From Vanilla planifolia (taxonomy: Eukaryota > Streptophyta > Magnoliopsida > Asparagales > Orchidaceae), in NCBI GenBank assembly GCA_023846275.1, contig CM043878.1, positions 11,105,501 through 11,169,500 on the forward strand: a stretch of 64,000 nucleotides of DNA, read 5' to 3'. Each line of letters opens with the position of its first letter. Position 1 is the first letter of the stretch. Of the stretch, positions 12,801-28,334 are shown in pieces. The notes below the pieces were generated by a model. That model saw nothing but the letters and a program-made list of their open reading frames with translations, was not told where the DNA came from and ran no database searches. Made by a program: the position numbers and the translations under genes.

Positions 12801-15800
12801 CAATGATACTATTAGTGGAGGAAGAAATTAAATTTCTTGATGCTAAACTTTTCAAACTCATGTAGTATATGAATCCTCTTCCTCTTCGAGAGGGCCTTTT
12901 CATAGATCTCTTGGATATCACAAACATATAGATATTGGATGTCCTTTATAGAAGTCAAAGGTTAGAGTCAAAGGATAAAGTGAATGACCTATAGATCAGG
13001 TTGTTTTTCAATGATATTTTTATTGGAGGAAGAAATTAGATTTCTTAATGCTAAGCTTTCAAGATCATGTAGTACATGAATCCTCTTCCTCTTCAAGAGG
13101 GCCTTTCATAGACCTCTTGGATATCACAAACATATAGATATGATATTGGATGTCCTTTACAGTCGTCGAGGGTTAGAGCGAGAAGAACTTGATAAGGCTC
13201 CTAAGATACAAGTCGCTCATTAAAGCCATTTAAATCACATCACATACAGCTATAACCCTCTTCCAATCTTTAAGAGTCCAAAATAAAATAATAGTGTTCA
13301 CAAAGAATATATTCTTCTTTTATATCGTAAATATGCTACAACTCTTGAAAGCCTATTAGAATTTCATAATTAAAAGTGAAACTTTAAGCTCAAAACAAGT
13401 TATTATTTAGCGTCAGTTTTATATAATCTCATACGCCTTTTGATTTGATGAAATTCAACTGATAAAACAAAGAACTTATATATTGGTTCCCCAAAAACTT
13501 TAAAAATAATTTTTCTAGTTTATTACAAAGTTAGCATTTAGTGATACGAAAGTTGACAATGAGTGAATCATTGTTGATGCAAACTCACAAAACAAAGTCA
13601 TAAAGAATATTTCCATTGAAACCAAATTACTTGTGAATCACACTCTTCCTATTTCCCATCCAAGAAACTTCATTGCATTGATTCCCAAATGGTGGTAGAT
13701 AGGCGGTCCCATGCATCACTACTACTACAATGATAGGATAACAAAAATTGTCAATAGTGGATATAGTAGGCCATCTGAACTGTTACATAATAGCTGACAA
13801 TCTGTGCTCAAAACAAGGCTAAGAGTAAGCGAGAGACTGCTTGGTATCACTTAGGCAACAATAGTTGACAGGGTATCATTAGATCTGAAAATAACAACAG
13901 TTTTTGTGTGCCACCACCAACAATGCGGTGTTAAAGGAAGACAACTACTAGGCCACAAATAGTTCCTTAACACAAATCACTAAAAGTGTCATGGATGGTA
14001 AAATTGAATGGTAAAGCGACAAAGCCTAAAAGCAACCTGATGTAGCCTACCAAAGAGGGCAAAACGATGATCACTTATCACTGGGTCACAATGGGCAAGC
14101 AAATGTGCACTGGGTTTCAAAAAATTTGTTAAAGAAAGAGGCGATAAAATGTACTTAGGTGATGAATTCTAAAGGAGTTTTAAAGAAGTTTGCTCCAATG
14201 ACATACGAGATAAAAAAAATGAAATTATGCTCAAACCCCCATTTATCCTTGTCATTGCATGCTTCTTCCTCTAAACTTCTAAAAAGAAATGGAAGGGACA
14301 AAAAAGTGATAGAACCCCCAATAACACAAGGAGAAAAGCTTTGTCCAATACCTACAATTGGAGGATGAACCAAGAACACTACCAATAAAGGACTCAAGAA
14401 GGGTAGTTGTTGAAAAGGTAGGGTTTTTTCATCCTTTTCTAGAAGAAGAGAGCTTGTAGGGTGGTTTAAGGGCCAAACCTATGATTCTCTATCCGTTTCT
14501 CTAATTAAAAAATGAGAAACAGATGAGGTAGAGGAGGTCATGCTCCAACAAGACAACAAATAGATGAGTAATACGTGCTTCGTTATAGTCGCATGCCATT
14601 CAAATATGGAATGAATAAATTACAATAATGCACAATCCCAAGGCACACTTTATGGGATTAGGATAATGGATTAGGAGAACGATGTAAGAAGAAAGAAGAT
14701 GACATGCTAAAAAACAGATAAGACTCGATATAGTTGTTTTTCTTGAGACCGATCAGCTTTATAAGGGATAAAGCTTAGTAACATATAATAATACTTACTA
14801 AAAACATTGGTAGGTTAAAAGATAAGATTTAGAAACATGATCACGCAACACACAATTATGATAGGTAAATCAAATTTTGGATCAACAACATTTGTAACCT
14901 TTTTTTTTAACATTTCAAAATTTAAATACCAATCGAAGTTATAAAAACAATGCAATTGAGAACAAGAATCTATAATACCATTATAATTTATCCCTTCACA
15001 ATTTTTCTTTAATATTTAAGCATCAAATCTTTTCTAATAACTTCTTATATCTCTTTTATTTTATCTTTTCCCTCGTTTACAAAAAAAAATTCTTACAACA
15101 CACATCACCCAATGGAGACAATAAATGACTTATGTTCAATATGTCAAAATCATCTAAGTCAACCCTCTTAAAGCTTTTTCTCAATCAATGTCACAAAAAC
15201 AATCTACCACATACAATCATTTCAAATCTTATCCCTTCAAACACATTCACTCATTCATCTTACCACACTCCTATTTGGAATACATTACCTTCTTATGCCT
15301 ATATGCTTGCACTTAACGCATTCACCATAAAATATTGTTGTTTGTGCTATATTATTATAAAACAAACATTTAATCTTAACTACTATGAGATCAAAGGAAC
15401 TCCATATCAATCAAACTTGTTTGGATCACACTATTGATACACGATAAATTTCTCTATCACATTGAAATATAGTCCTAAAATAATAAAATTTCACATTATT
15501 CAATATTATTTATCATCAATTATAATCTGTAATCTGTACTTATATAAAGACAACTTATATTATATATATTCAGTTTTAAACATACAAAAACAAAATCTCC
15601 TAAAATTCAAGGTTGTTGTCCACAATTCCTGACTGGCTTTAGTCCTTCCTAATTTTTGTCAACAAATATAACATCAAAATAAAAAAAAACCAAATACCAA
15701 TTAAATTTTTTATTGCATTCCATCAATACACCCTTCCAACCCAAAATGCAAGTACTTAGAAATTGGCCAAGCTACAAGGAAGAACACAAAAATCACTCAA

Positions 15801-18800
15801 AACACATTGCAAATAAAGAGATAATGACAAGCACCACTTAATTTTACCATTCAGCACCACAAAGTTGTAAGAGGCGCCAATCAACAATATATTGTAGGAA
15901 ACAACCAAGCTTCATCAGTTACATGATCCATTACTCCTTTCTTTTCCCTTCTCAATACCCTTAACCCTTCCATAAAATAGATCACTAAAAAATTTACATG
16001 ATCATCATTGAACAAGGCACATAGGACTCAAAGACAAACAAGCTATTCAGGTGCCCATTATTTCAAGCACATAAAACAGCTACAAAAGCTATGCCTATGT
16101 CATTTTTCCAATAGTAAACAAGCAGATTTTCAGCCAGCCAGTCAGATTCAATTTTCGTGACAGAAGCTTAGTCATTTAAATTTCCATGGTTCAAGAAACC
16201 AATTTGAAAGGCTAGCATTTTCTTTGCCAAAGAATCCTTTTTTCATCATTTTGAAGACCAATAAATTAATCAACTTGGAGAATGATGGATATTTTACTGA
16301 TATAAACACATGCACGCTACAGATAAGAATGCTCTAGAATTTAATTCCAAAATTTGTTCAACTCATAAAGTAATGGAACATTAGTACCATCCAAAAAACA
16401 TGGCAATGCAAGAACAAATAATGAAAAGAAATTGAAGCAGGCTGCTAACATTACATGAAACAAAACAAACATGCAACTATCTCTTCAAAATAGCAGGAAC
16501 TGTATCTCAAACTAGAAAGGCACACATATATGCCAAAGAGAATCAAGAATGTAAATGCAGCACTCATTCAATAAACTATAAACATCATCTTCTAATGGAA
16601 AAATAGCGAAAGATTTGAGAATGCAGGGTAATAAAATCAATTAATCAATATCCAAACATGTACGAAAAAAAAGGCAATAAATCCATGTTGTACAAGAAAA
16701 AAACAAAAAGGATCATAATACCTCTGAAGGGATGACAGCAAGAATGCTTCTCCGACTTGAATAACATGATTTTCCCTATTTTTTGTAAGCATCAAAAAAT
16801 TTCTCCCAACATGACCATTACTGCTTGGCCAACCCAATGTCTTTGGTAAGAGCCATAAAAGCAACCTCACAGCCAACAGTAAATCTGAAGAAATATCAAA
16901 GACATACAATATCGTAGACAGTTCCTCTTCACCTAGTTTCCACCTAGTTGTCCTATCAACTGCTGAGGAAAAGGATCCATTAACATTGTTAGGTTTGGAA
17001 ACATCCTTTTCATTTCTATCAATCAATTGCTTTATTGATGTTGACAGCCATATCGAGATGGATCGTCTCTCCAGCAACCTAAGTTGCTTTATAGACTTCC
17101 CAATGTCACTAAGATGCATTGCCTTCAACCTTGCTGCTTCTCTTGGGACTTTGCCTTCAACAAATGATCTATGATGCAGACAGTTCAACCTGTTATCGCA
17201 TACATGACTACTAGATGCACCCTGGCTACCCTCTATCCTGGCTGCTGCTAACTGTGAAAGGCTCTGCATCTTTCTCACTGACTTTTGCCTGCCTCTAGAA
17301 ACATGTTTAGTTAACTTCTGAGATTGCTCAACTTTCATGGATTCAAAGGATTTAGGACCCTTTCTCACCCACCAGGGGTCCTCATCATCTGAATGATTTG
17401 AAGGAAAGGCTTGTTGAGACAAACTCCTTTCATCACTAATCTTTTGCTTCTTGGATTCCCGAAAATCCTCACAACTAGGCAACGCTTCAGAGGAATCATA
17501 TCTGATACCAGATGACCCCATGATTTTCTTAAGACTTCCTGGAGATTCATCAACTTGTGTTTCAATTTGTGAAGAGCATGTATATGGAAAACGTAGTAGG
17601 GTGGAAATCAAGACCTTTATCTCCTCAAACTGATCTTTCACCTTAGCATTGATAGGTGGTGTAGTACATAGTGTTACATTAGAGTTCCTACTGCTCTCCA
17701 TTAGCACAGTCGAGGAACCTTCCTTAGAAGCAGATGGATGGTCTTTCTGATTTGGAAGAGAAAAAGGGCCATAAGAGCCATTTTGCTTGACCAATCGACT
17801 TGAATGACTAGAGAAAGATCCATGAAGAAGAAGCCGACGCTCATTGGAGTAAACCTGAACAACTTCATTCAGGAATGCAGGCTCTATAATTTTTGCCTCG
17901 TCTAAGACATCAAACAAACATGTGCTAGGTAGCTGCTTCAAAAGTTTATGATGTCTTTTTCTTCTTTCTAAATCAAAAGTGGTTTCATTTTTATCCACTA
18001 TTCCACTGACAATTAGTTGCCGCACGTACGCTGTTGGATAAAATAAGCCAATTCTAATAAGTTCCATGATGAAAACTTGAAGATGCTTAAAGCCCCTACC
18101 TTTTCCAATCTCATGCTGATCTAACCAACAAACAACTATATCATGCAGTGGGCCGGGACTTTGAAAAACATCCATTCCAGTCCTTTTGCGATTCATGCTT
18201 TTGATTTTGTTTCGAATAAAAGAATTTTCTAAAGGTGCCAAAAGAGTGTCCTGAGGAAGAACAGTATTTCCAGTTGAACCCAATAGATTGCCTTTTCTAG
18301 AATCAAACGGCACAAACATTTGTTCCATCTTAAGCTTTAGCAAAAATACAGCTGCATATAATTTTGAAAAATCTGTCACTCCAGTAAACTTATGATTCTC
18401 TGGAATGGCTATTCGATGATCCCTATATTCACAAGTTGCCCACTCACAAAGGAAAAAGACAGAACAAATAAGTGATACTTCAACATTACCAATCCATTTA
18501 AGAGATGAGCGCAATGACGGACTGACCTCTGCCATCCATTTTTCTTCAATTACCGAATCAGAAAATTCTTCAAAGAGAGCACTATATGCTAACCTTGCAT
18601 CACCAACACTGAAAGCTTTATCCAAGAGCTGGACAACTTTAGCTGAACCACGACCTTGGAAACCAGGATTTGCTATATTTGCAAGGTTAGAGGAACGTCT
18701 CTGAATACAGCATGCAACATGTCCAAACGACATGTATGTAAGATAGGCCTCTTGATTACCAGTTTGAAGATGATTCATGTCATCAGGCAACTTTAAACTT

Positions 18801-21800
18801 TTGTGAGCAGAATATATATCAGGAAGCACACAAGCAGGCAGAGGAAAGCAGTCCAAAGCAACAAAAATATCTGGAGCGGTGAGTATCAGGTATCGAAGCA
18901 CTTCAATAAAAGCAGCTAAAAGGGATGGCTTCTTTGACGTTTCAGTAGACCTTGAAACACCATAAGAAAGATCATTTATATATCGAACAGATACATCAAC
19001 CAATCCACGTGTATATGTTTGCGAGAGTGCAATGACCTCAATGACCTCAAACACAATAGGCAACAGCATCTCAAGAGCTTCAACCGAATCCTTCTCCTAC
19101 TTGCATGATGAAGGCTTGTCAGGATTTAAATAATTTGAAGGAAGGCTCTGATTATCGTTCGAGGAATTACCTGAAGTTGACTAAGCACCCACTCAATGAC
19201 GACAGATGGAAGCAGAAGCCCTTCTGAGTAGTTCCAGTGCAAAAGATGCACCATATACCACCATTTAGAATGCAAACAAGGGTCCTCCATATCAGAAGTC
19301 AGCACACCAGAGTCAATTTTGTGTGCTGAACTGGATAAAAGACTTGGTGATGGTTGATCCCTGATGGAAACAGGAGCAACAGAACCATCTTTTGAGAAAT
19401 ATTCATCCATGAGTTGTTGCAGATATTCAACAATATCCTTAGTCCACAGTTCAGTTCGGCTAAATTGAGCTTTATCTTGAGTACTAGATGAAACGCTACT
19501 AGAGACTGGACGAACCTATAATGTAGTAATAATAATGATGCTAACATTAGTGTTCATATTTACTACAGCTACAGGCCCTTTTATGCAAGAACATGCCAAA
19601 CTTACTGCCAGATTTTCATGAAATCTGCATACCTGATTGAGATAAGTAACTTTAATAAACCACGTTGCTCTTAGGAATGGAATATTATGACTAATAAGAA
19701 CTTCAAACAGTGATTTTCTTCGGTAGCCATGCGGAACATGATCAGCTAAGGACCTCAGTCGTTTATTATGCAATGATAAAGCCTGTTTCAAAAAACTTAG
19801 TTATTAACACAGAGACAAGCCAAAAACAGAATATAATACTAAGATCAAATGAAAAAAATTAACTTGAAATATAAGAAGAATTAACTTTATGGCTCTGTCA
19901 AAAGACCAAACAAGAAGAGGAACGCTAATAATTTCACATCCCTCATCACCATGACCTATTACATCACTAAATAAATGATCCATTAAAAAACTGTGAATTT
20001 ATAACAATATTTGTCCATCCAAGATATCTGTTAGATTTATTCCTAACCATTACAAGCCATGAGATGTTAACTCTAGTTCATGCAAAGTCTTTTTACAGAA
20101 AAATGTCTATCCACGTTACATTCCAACCATCCAGTTTTTGTTCTTATTAAATGAAAATTGATTAATTCTCATCTTGTTACTACATCTACCCTCCAATATT
20201 CAACACTGAAACAACTAGGTAAACTTTTCCCTTTCTTGAACAATAATTTTGTTATCATACCTTTCAAACTTCATTTGAGTCCATCATCCACATTCGTTAT
20301 ACCCCAAATGACCTTTTATCCGACATTTCAATTCATGTAATTACGCTAGTCTGAATAACATCTGTATAAAAGTCACCTCCCAGTTTAAATTATATTCTCT
20401 TGTTGCACAGTAATTCCTAGGCATTTCTCCATTTAATCTGCAAAGCTATTTCATATGTCAATTAATCTAAAGATGGATCCAGAGCAAACAATATATCATT
20501 TAATCTTCTAGCATCCCGTAATACAACTCAAAATAAAGCACTAATGGCTACACAACCCAAACCTATACAAAAATGTTTGACTTCCAAAATAAAAAAAGGA
20601 CAAAATGAACTGCTAAAGATTAAATGATGCTTTTTACATAAAGAAAACCATGTGCTATTTGAAAAAGAATTGTCCATAAAATAAAGCATAAACTACTCAA
20701 ATTATAGATAAATCATTAAGTTTTCTGATATCAAGAATAAAGAAGCTAAAATGAGCCACGGTATCAAACCTCTATCCATTTTTTGCGAAATTCTTCATTT
20801 GAAGGTCTTTGCTCAGGAAAAGATCCTGATTTTAGCAACAGATGTCCATTGAGAGGAACTCCATAAACTTGACCGGCCTATTGTCATCAGAAAATTCATT
20901 GTTAGAGCTCAGAATTGCAATTAATTGTTCGACAGCTCCGTGAAAGAAAATACTAAAAAAAAATGATGATCTTCTAAACTAACAAACAAACAATAACATA
21001 GCAAGTTAAATAACACACTATACCTTCCTCTTCTGTGCACGAGATTCATTGATTGCTCTAAAGCGCCTTCTTATTGCCTTAGAAAAAAAAAAGCAGCATA
21101 AGTCAGTCAAGAAGTAATTTTCGGTCTCTAAAAATATTGGAAGGTATATATCTTGCATTTCTTTCCTTGTATAATAGTAAATGCTAAGTTGAAAAAGGTA
21201 ATAAGTATTGTTTACTTCCATCCTAAACTAGTAAACTGTGTTGTCTACAATTCCAGGACCATTTGCAAGACATCTCCATACAAAGCCGTTTGCATGCTGT
21301 TCATCTTATAGGTTATTCACAAGCATATCACTAAAGTGCTTTTACTGGAAACTATATTTGAAAAGTTTGACATTGGCTTCTACTCAACTCCTCATAACAT
21401 GACTTCGAATGCAATTATACAGGCTGCACAATTATAGCTTTTGATTGGGTTGGTAAATTATTCATGGCTCAAGAGGATAGAGTAGAAATTAAGCATGATC
21501 TGAACTTGTACATTTCCTTTCAAATTAAGTTTTCATTGGTGTTTCAACCTTCCTGACAGCATTACAAAGAAAAACAGAAATCAATAAAAATAATTAACTT
21601 ACAAAACATTCATGTTGATCAAATTAGAAAAAGGTGCTCAGCACAGGTGAAGAAAAGGTCCTGGATTGAATATTAGATGACCTAAAGTTAACAACAAGAA
21701 AAAACAAATAAAAATCACCTCTTTGCATTTCAAGATGACTTCGGGTTTTGAAAAATACATGATCTGACTAAGTGCAATCTCTCGAGCTTCCTGTCATGCC

Positions 21801-24800
21801 AACCAAAATGTTAAGAAAAATATAAACCATGCCCTATCCGTTGTGTCACTTCCCAAGTAGCATTGTAAATGCATCAAAAAGATAAACCACCCAGACATGA
21901 TCATTTTAGCTACAGGAAAAAAGGAATGAAAGAACACGAAGTGGTACATATCCAAATGCATAGTTAGCCTAGACAAAAATTTCAATAAAACATATCAAGA
22001 ACTTGAATAGGACATGCACAGAAAAACATGACGTCCACAATTAATTTCAAGAACTTAAAGCAAATACTTCACTTACTGCAAATCAAAATTTGGTTGTAAC
22101 AACAACAGCATCTTATTGAGTGACAATAATACAATTCCCAAAGTTATTAAATGCAATAAAATCCTTCATGCCTAGAGCGAAAGTGTACGGGCTGAGATAT
22201 CGTGGAGTTTGCAAAGACTAGGTTGGTGATGAGGACTGTAGATCTTGCAAGGGGATGCCATGTGCAAAGGGTGGTTGGCCAAGTGGATGGGGCATGGGGC
22301 ACTATTTCTTTTGCCCCTTTGGATGATGGTGCGAGAGAAGTACTGTTCTTCTGCAAAGGAATTGAAGGAATAAGAAGCTTGATGGCTGGTCAAGTTCATA
22401 CTGCAGATGCAGCAGCAATCATGGGCAGTGCAGCGTCTTATTCATTTTGCAGGAACAAAAGAAGATGTTGGCAGGGCAGGTGGTTGTGTAACCACTCTGG
22501 ATTTCGCAGCCGACGCTCAACACTTAGTGCTGGGTAGAGGTGGGATACCTACAGATTTTGCTGGAAGGATTGCAGATTATGCTTGCTAGACCATTCACTT
22601 TGTTGGATCGTCAAGTGACACCGGAGACTCCGCTGATGCAACTATGCATTCTGTTGTTCCTGTTAATCCCGTAAATGGCATCCTGGAATGCAGTGTGACG
22701 GCTGATGTCACTGTTCCTTCCACAGGAACAAAGTGGGTGTATTCTGACGACAGGGAGTCTATATTCATTGTGCATGTTGGTGAATGCATAGAAGAAATTG
22801 CTGATAGTAAGGAACTGCTACACAGTGGTGCCTGTCCATATTCTCCTTTGGCTGTGGGTGGCGAGATAGAGAGGGAAACCAGCGTCAACAAAATGGTGGA
22901 CATGACCAGCGCAGTTTGACAATAACATTCAAAAGGATCCTAGGGATCATTTCAAGGGATGTGAGGTCGCCAGGAAGACCACGGATATGCCCATTTCAAG
23001 CATACAAGAGACTTTGCAACAAAAGAATCACTTAAAGTAAGTTTAGATTCTTGCCACCAACAAAATTCTCCGTTGTTCTTTAAGGAAATAAATGGTCAAA
23101 GATCACTTCTAAGAAAGAAAAGCAGCAGTTTATCGATCAGAAGAAGCAAGAGGTGTGATAAAAAATATCAAGCAGTTCGCAATCCAGATGCCAAACCAAG
23201 TAAAACATATGTAAACTAAAATGCGTGCTAAGAACTTCATCCCTATCTCCATCACTAGAACTAACCGAATCTTGCTTCTCTATTGCACTCTGTCAAATAG
23301 CAACAGTTGAGAAGCTCCACAAGGCCCTTCCTAATATCGTCTAGTGTTGGCCTCTTCTCTTTCTCTTCTCCTAATTAAACAAAAAAGTTTCACCAAATCC
23401 ACTCTTCAAACTGAAGCATCTCAATCGTTGTTTTACATGGTTTACATGTTTGAATCACCTAACTTAACTCGCTATTTAAGTTTATTTTTAAATCTAAATT
23501 ATGTTCATAAGTTGCAATGCATGAAAAAAACAGAAGTCCTGAATTTATTTCATTTTATTCTAAAGACACTATATTCATAAATGACTCCATTTCAACTGGC
23601 GAGGAAGATAACTTCATTATTGATACAAACATCCGTGATTCACATAGTGCATGTTATAGATATAGTTCAAAAAAATTGAACCGACATAAAGAGTACATAA
23701 GGTTTCAAAATTTGGATTTAAATCCTTCGCTTTTAGCAAAGTGGCATGTACTAAAACAAAAAGCATACACCAGTTATTATGTAATCACATGAAGTACATC
23801 ACCAGATTCCATTATGACAGAATAAAGCACATAAACAGCCTCTAAAAAAATGATAGAACTCCAACTCCTTAGGCATTTTACAGTCATGACAAGTAAATTA
23901 TATATTAGAGAAAAACATCACAGGGGCTATATTATACATCAGATAAAAGGCAAGAAACAACAGCCTAACAACGAACATCTAGCACAAGGAAGCTTGTGTA
24001 ACAGTCAAAAAATAATAACAAAGAAAGGATAACAGATAATTACACAAAACACACCTCAATTCCATCAACCGTCTCTTTGTAGCCGGATTGCAAATATTCT
24101 TTTGTTAAAGTCTCTTCCGGGCAATTTGGAGTCTGTGGATAGAAGTCAGGTGGTCCAAGCCTAAAACAATGCAGAAGATCAAAATGATGTGAGTGAAAAA
24201 TCATATATATATAAACATACAAATTGCTTTCAAAGAAAGTAAAACAAATATAAACACAAATACACATCAATATTTACATAAATACATAAACACATTAATA
24301 GATAGACTAAAAGAAAGAGAGATACGTTTCCAGTCCAATCTTCTGGCACAAAACACTACACCAATCCATTGGTTTTGAAATAGATCGAATCAAAACTACT
24401 GCACTTTCTAAAATGTTGATTAAAATTTATTAGACTCTGCATTACTTTGGGAAATCCATCAAGCATACAACCAAATAAATAGGGGATAATCCATTATTCC
24501 ATTAACACATTAAAATGTTTTCCATGTAATTATCAACTAGCTTAATTCGTAAAAATCTTTACAGTTATTAACAAGATCCTATATTTAAATGCAATCACAC
24601 AAACTTTGAACTTTGCCCTCAACTTATTTATTGCCTTCAACATTCACTAAAAAAGCTTTCTCCAAATGTCACATATCAACAACTAATATAAATGGTGTAT
24701 TCAACAAATGTTTTATTACATTGGTTTTGACTAAGATTTAAAAAAAAGCTTTCTCCACATATCGCATATCATCAACTAAAATAAATGGTGTATTCAACAA

Positions 24801-27800
24801 ATATTTTATTACATTGGTTTTGACTAAGCAGTATTTTTTAACTAAAACAAATGTAAAGGTAGTGATGAAATTTTGTCCACAAGTCTTCTTGAAAGGTATG
24901 AAAATCAATGATCTTTGTTTCCGAATTATAGTTGCTGGACAGCTAATAAATAACAAAAAAAATGAAATGGATATGAAAATTTCCACATACAAATGATAAA
25001 AAAAAGGGTAAAAGGTTGGCTCAATGCTCCAAAAGCTTCCAAATAGGCCATATAAAAAGGCTTCCACATACGCAACCCAATAGTTGGGGGGCCAAGGGAT
25101 CTCTAGTATGCAAACATACATGTTAGCCCCATAAGCCCACTATGATGTTTGATAATAACAAACTTCAAAATAAGACTGTTAGGAACATGCCAAGTGTTTT
25201 GAGATATTCACATTTGGCTAAGATGGATCATAGATGGAAGAAGAACACTTAACATTTGTGGAGCTCAAACGACAATTCATATTCACCAAGACACGAATGA
25301 CATTGGTTTTTAGATCGTTCTGATTACTATATAAGATTTGAAGGAAAATAAATAGCAATGCATCCAGTTCAAATTCAAATAGGTTAAAAATTTAAAAAAT
25401 AAGTTAAAATAATTTAAAACATTATTATAAAATCTAAAATTTTCAAAATAATTCATATTTTCAAAAAACTGTGTGAATTGTATCAAATTCTACAACTTCT
25501 GTCAATTTCTATTCTTACATCTTATGAAAATGTTTATTATTCCTATTCCAAACTTTAAAAACTTCAAAATTTTCATGGTGCAGATCAAATTATTTGACAC
25601 GTCCACCAAATCGATTGAATGCTTGATTCCCCAAAAAGCAATAAGCATATCAAATGAATATATCAATGAGATCAGATCATGGGAACGACAATAAAAAATC
25701 TGCTCATCAGGGACAAGAGATTGGATTGTGCAGTCATTGGGACAAGAGATTGGATTGTGCAGTCATTGGGACTTAAACTATGCCAAAAATGCCTTGAACA
25801 GCTCCATACTGATCAAACAACACAGGTTGGCAATCTACAAAACAACCCAGGTTGGCAATCTACAAAACGAAGAGGATTAATCTTTAAAAAAGAAATGACA
25901 TTTGGTTGAGGATGCACATATACCAATTGTTTGACTAAACTACCTAAAAATTTAAGTGTGGTCTCTTGATTCTACTATGTTTCCTTGCAAGCTTCTCTCA
26001 AGTTCTAAACCTAAACAATGTTTGAATCCCTTTTCTGCATGCCATAGGCTTTTCAATTGGTACTAAGCCAAGGTACTAGTGAAGAGTAACACCTGGAGAG
26101 AAGATCCACATCATGGCACACTAAATGGTAGATAATACCACCACTCTCAATGAGGAATGTCCTCAAATTTTTAGCCATTTTTTAAAGCTCTAACTTTATT
26201 AAAAGAGTTGGATGAGGATCCACTTTCAAAGCATAGACCTCAGCTATAAGAATAGTAGAGAAACCCAAACAATTCCTGATGAAAAAGATTAGAATATAAC
26301 ATGTGCAAATTCACCCTACAAGATGACAACTGCAGCAATTACTTAGCAAAATTTAATTTATGAACTTTAAATATTATAGATTGTGGATTTCATACTTTGG
26401 AATAAAATCATTAAATGTCAAGGGAAATCCCTAGTAAAAGAAAACAAAATAAGCAAGCTTACACAATTATTAATTAACTTAGATGTCCCTAGGTAAAAAT
26501 ATCAAATCTATGTTTGTTTCACAAATATAATCAATAGTTTAACAAAACTTGGCATTGATTTTGAAGTGCGTATCTCATCAAAAAAAAATCTACAAGTTGC
26601 CCAGAAACATATGATCCACTAGTCCAAACAACCAAAGCAACAAAAGGCATAACATCACTATCCTTGGATGAGCTCCTTCGTGATTTTTTTGACCAAGAAG
26701 ATGGAGGTGATAAGGAGAGCAGAAGACGAGCAATGATAGAACAAAAAAGAAAAAAGGCTAGCTGCATTCAAATTCATGCAAAAAGAAGCCTTCTACTGAC
26801 TATAATGAGGCAGCTTCTATATCAAAGAATTTCGGCAAATATTTTAGGAAAAAACTTGCAGGAAGAGCAGCAATGAGAGATATGTGTAGGTAAGTGGTAA
26901 AAAAACCGAAGGTAGAAATCATTTAACATGAATGTAAGAAGCTCGACCACATCAGGACAGAGCATCCCCAAGTATATAAAAAAAAAAAAAAAGAGAACCC
27001 AAAGAAATCAAAGTAGAAGTAAAGTGATTTGGAGGGATGGAAATTTATTAGTTTTCTATGTAGGCATGATTCTTTATCAAAGATCAAAGGAGGTTACCTA
27101 AATTGTGAACACTCATGACATATAACCAGTGAGAGAATTCAATTTACATTCATCGAACCAAGCAATAGAGAAGTGGTTACTTTTGGTAACAGTTCAAAAA
27201 GGTCATTGGCATAGAAAATGTAAATTCTATGTCTCCATTAAATAGGCCTTACTAGTTGAAGGTCTAAAATTCAAGTTTTAAACATTAACCAAATTTATAA
27301 TAGTATTTTTATGATTATCTTTGATTCAATATGCAATATAACTAAAGATAAAAAATGTTTTCCTGCATGGTTTTGAAAAATAATAATATAGTAGATCTAA
27401 AATCTTCAAATTATAGATTGCTCAAATATCTTACACAGCAAACTAACAATGTTTGGTTCTAACACCATAGGCTTCTTCAAGCAAGTTTGCATATCTTTAG
27501 GAATGGTTTAAAAATTACACAGAATAAGAGAACTTCCATCCCTTAAGTTTGAAAGTGATCATGCATATGAATCACGTCAAAATAGGAAAACAAATAGAAT
27601 CATCTTACAAGCCTAAAAGGCTTGTCCCTACCTCGAGAACATAATAGGTTAGGGTGAACAATAATTGAGAGAAGGAAGGTAACATCAAAGAAAGATATTT
27701 TTAATGAAAGTACAATTTACAAGTACCAATGAATAAGCTTTATCTTCCAAGTGCATCCAGATGGATGAAGACAACTCAAATGGTCAAACTGAGCAACTAT

Positions 27801-28292
27801 TTAGGACTAGGGATTAAGGATTAATGAAGGCAGGTAGCATCAAAGAAAGATATTTTTAATAAAAGTACAATTTACAAGTACCACTGAATAAGCTTAATCT
27901 TGCAAGTGCATCTAGATGGATGAAGACAACTCAAATGGTCAAAATGAGCAACTATTTGGGGCCACATTACAAAATATCATAAAAGATGACATTTGCTTCA
28001 CTGAAAAAAAGTTCAACATTTTTATTAGTTTCTGAGTAAATATACCTGAAATTAAGAGGTTCCTTGTCATACTTTAACTTGTATGGGTGTAAAGGTGATG
28101 GACGTCTGCAACAAAAAGCAAAAAAAAAAAAAGAGAGTGCCTTGATTAATCATCATTGACAAAGAAAATAACGTAACCAGCTATAGACATTTAGTGGCAT
28201 CATTGTTACAACAATTATCAAATATAAAAAAAGAAGACCTCAAATACTATCATTGACTTGAAAACATGGCATCAAAAATATGAAAATGCAAA

Positions 28293-28334
<42 letters not shown>

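Larger units (their letters stand above)
24161..28045 (-). other. MED12 intron 2 (3.9 kb), tandem duplications
   Basis: Intron between coding exons 3 and 2, AT-rich, with four separate local duplications listed below. One short plus-strand frame at 26664-26876 (MDELLRDFFDQEDGGDKESR on) looks protein-like but is not recognised. Confidence 0.7.

Noticed and set aside
15132-15437. 101-codon plus-strand frame in MED12 intron 9
   Set aside because: AT-rich low-complexity composition (Leu/Asn/Ile/Tyr/Ser) typical of chance frames.
26664-26876. Acidic/basic 70-residue plus-strand frame in MED12 intron 2
   Set aside because: Protein-like start, but no family, no terminal repeats and no continuation; left as unassigned debris.
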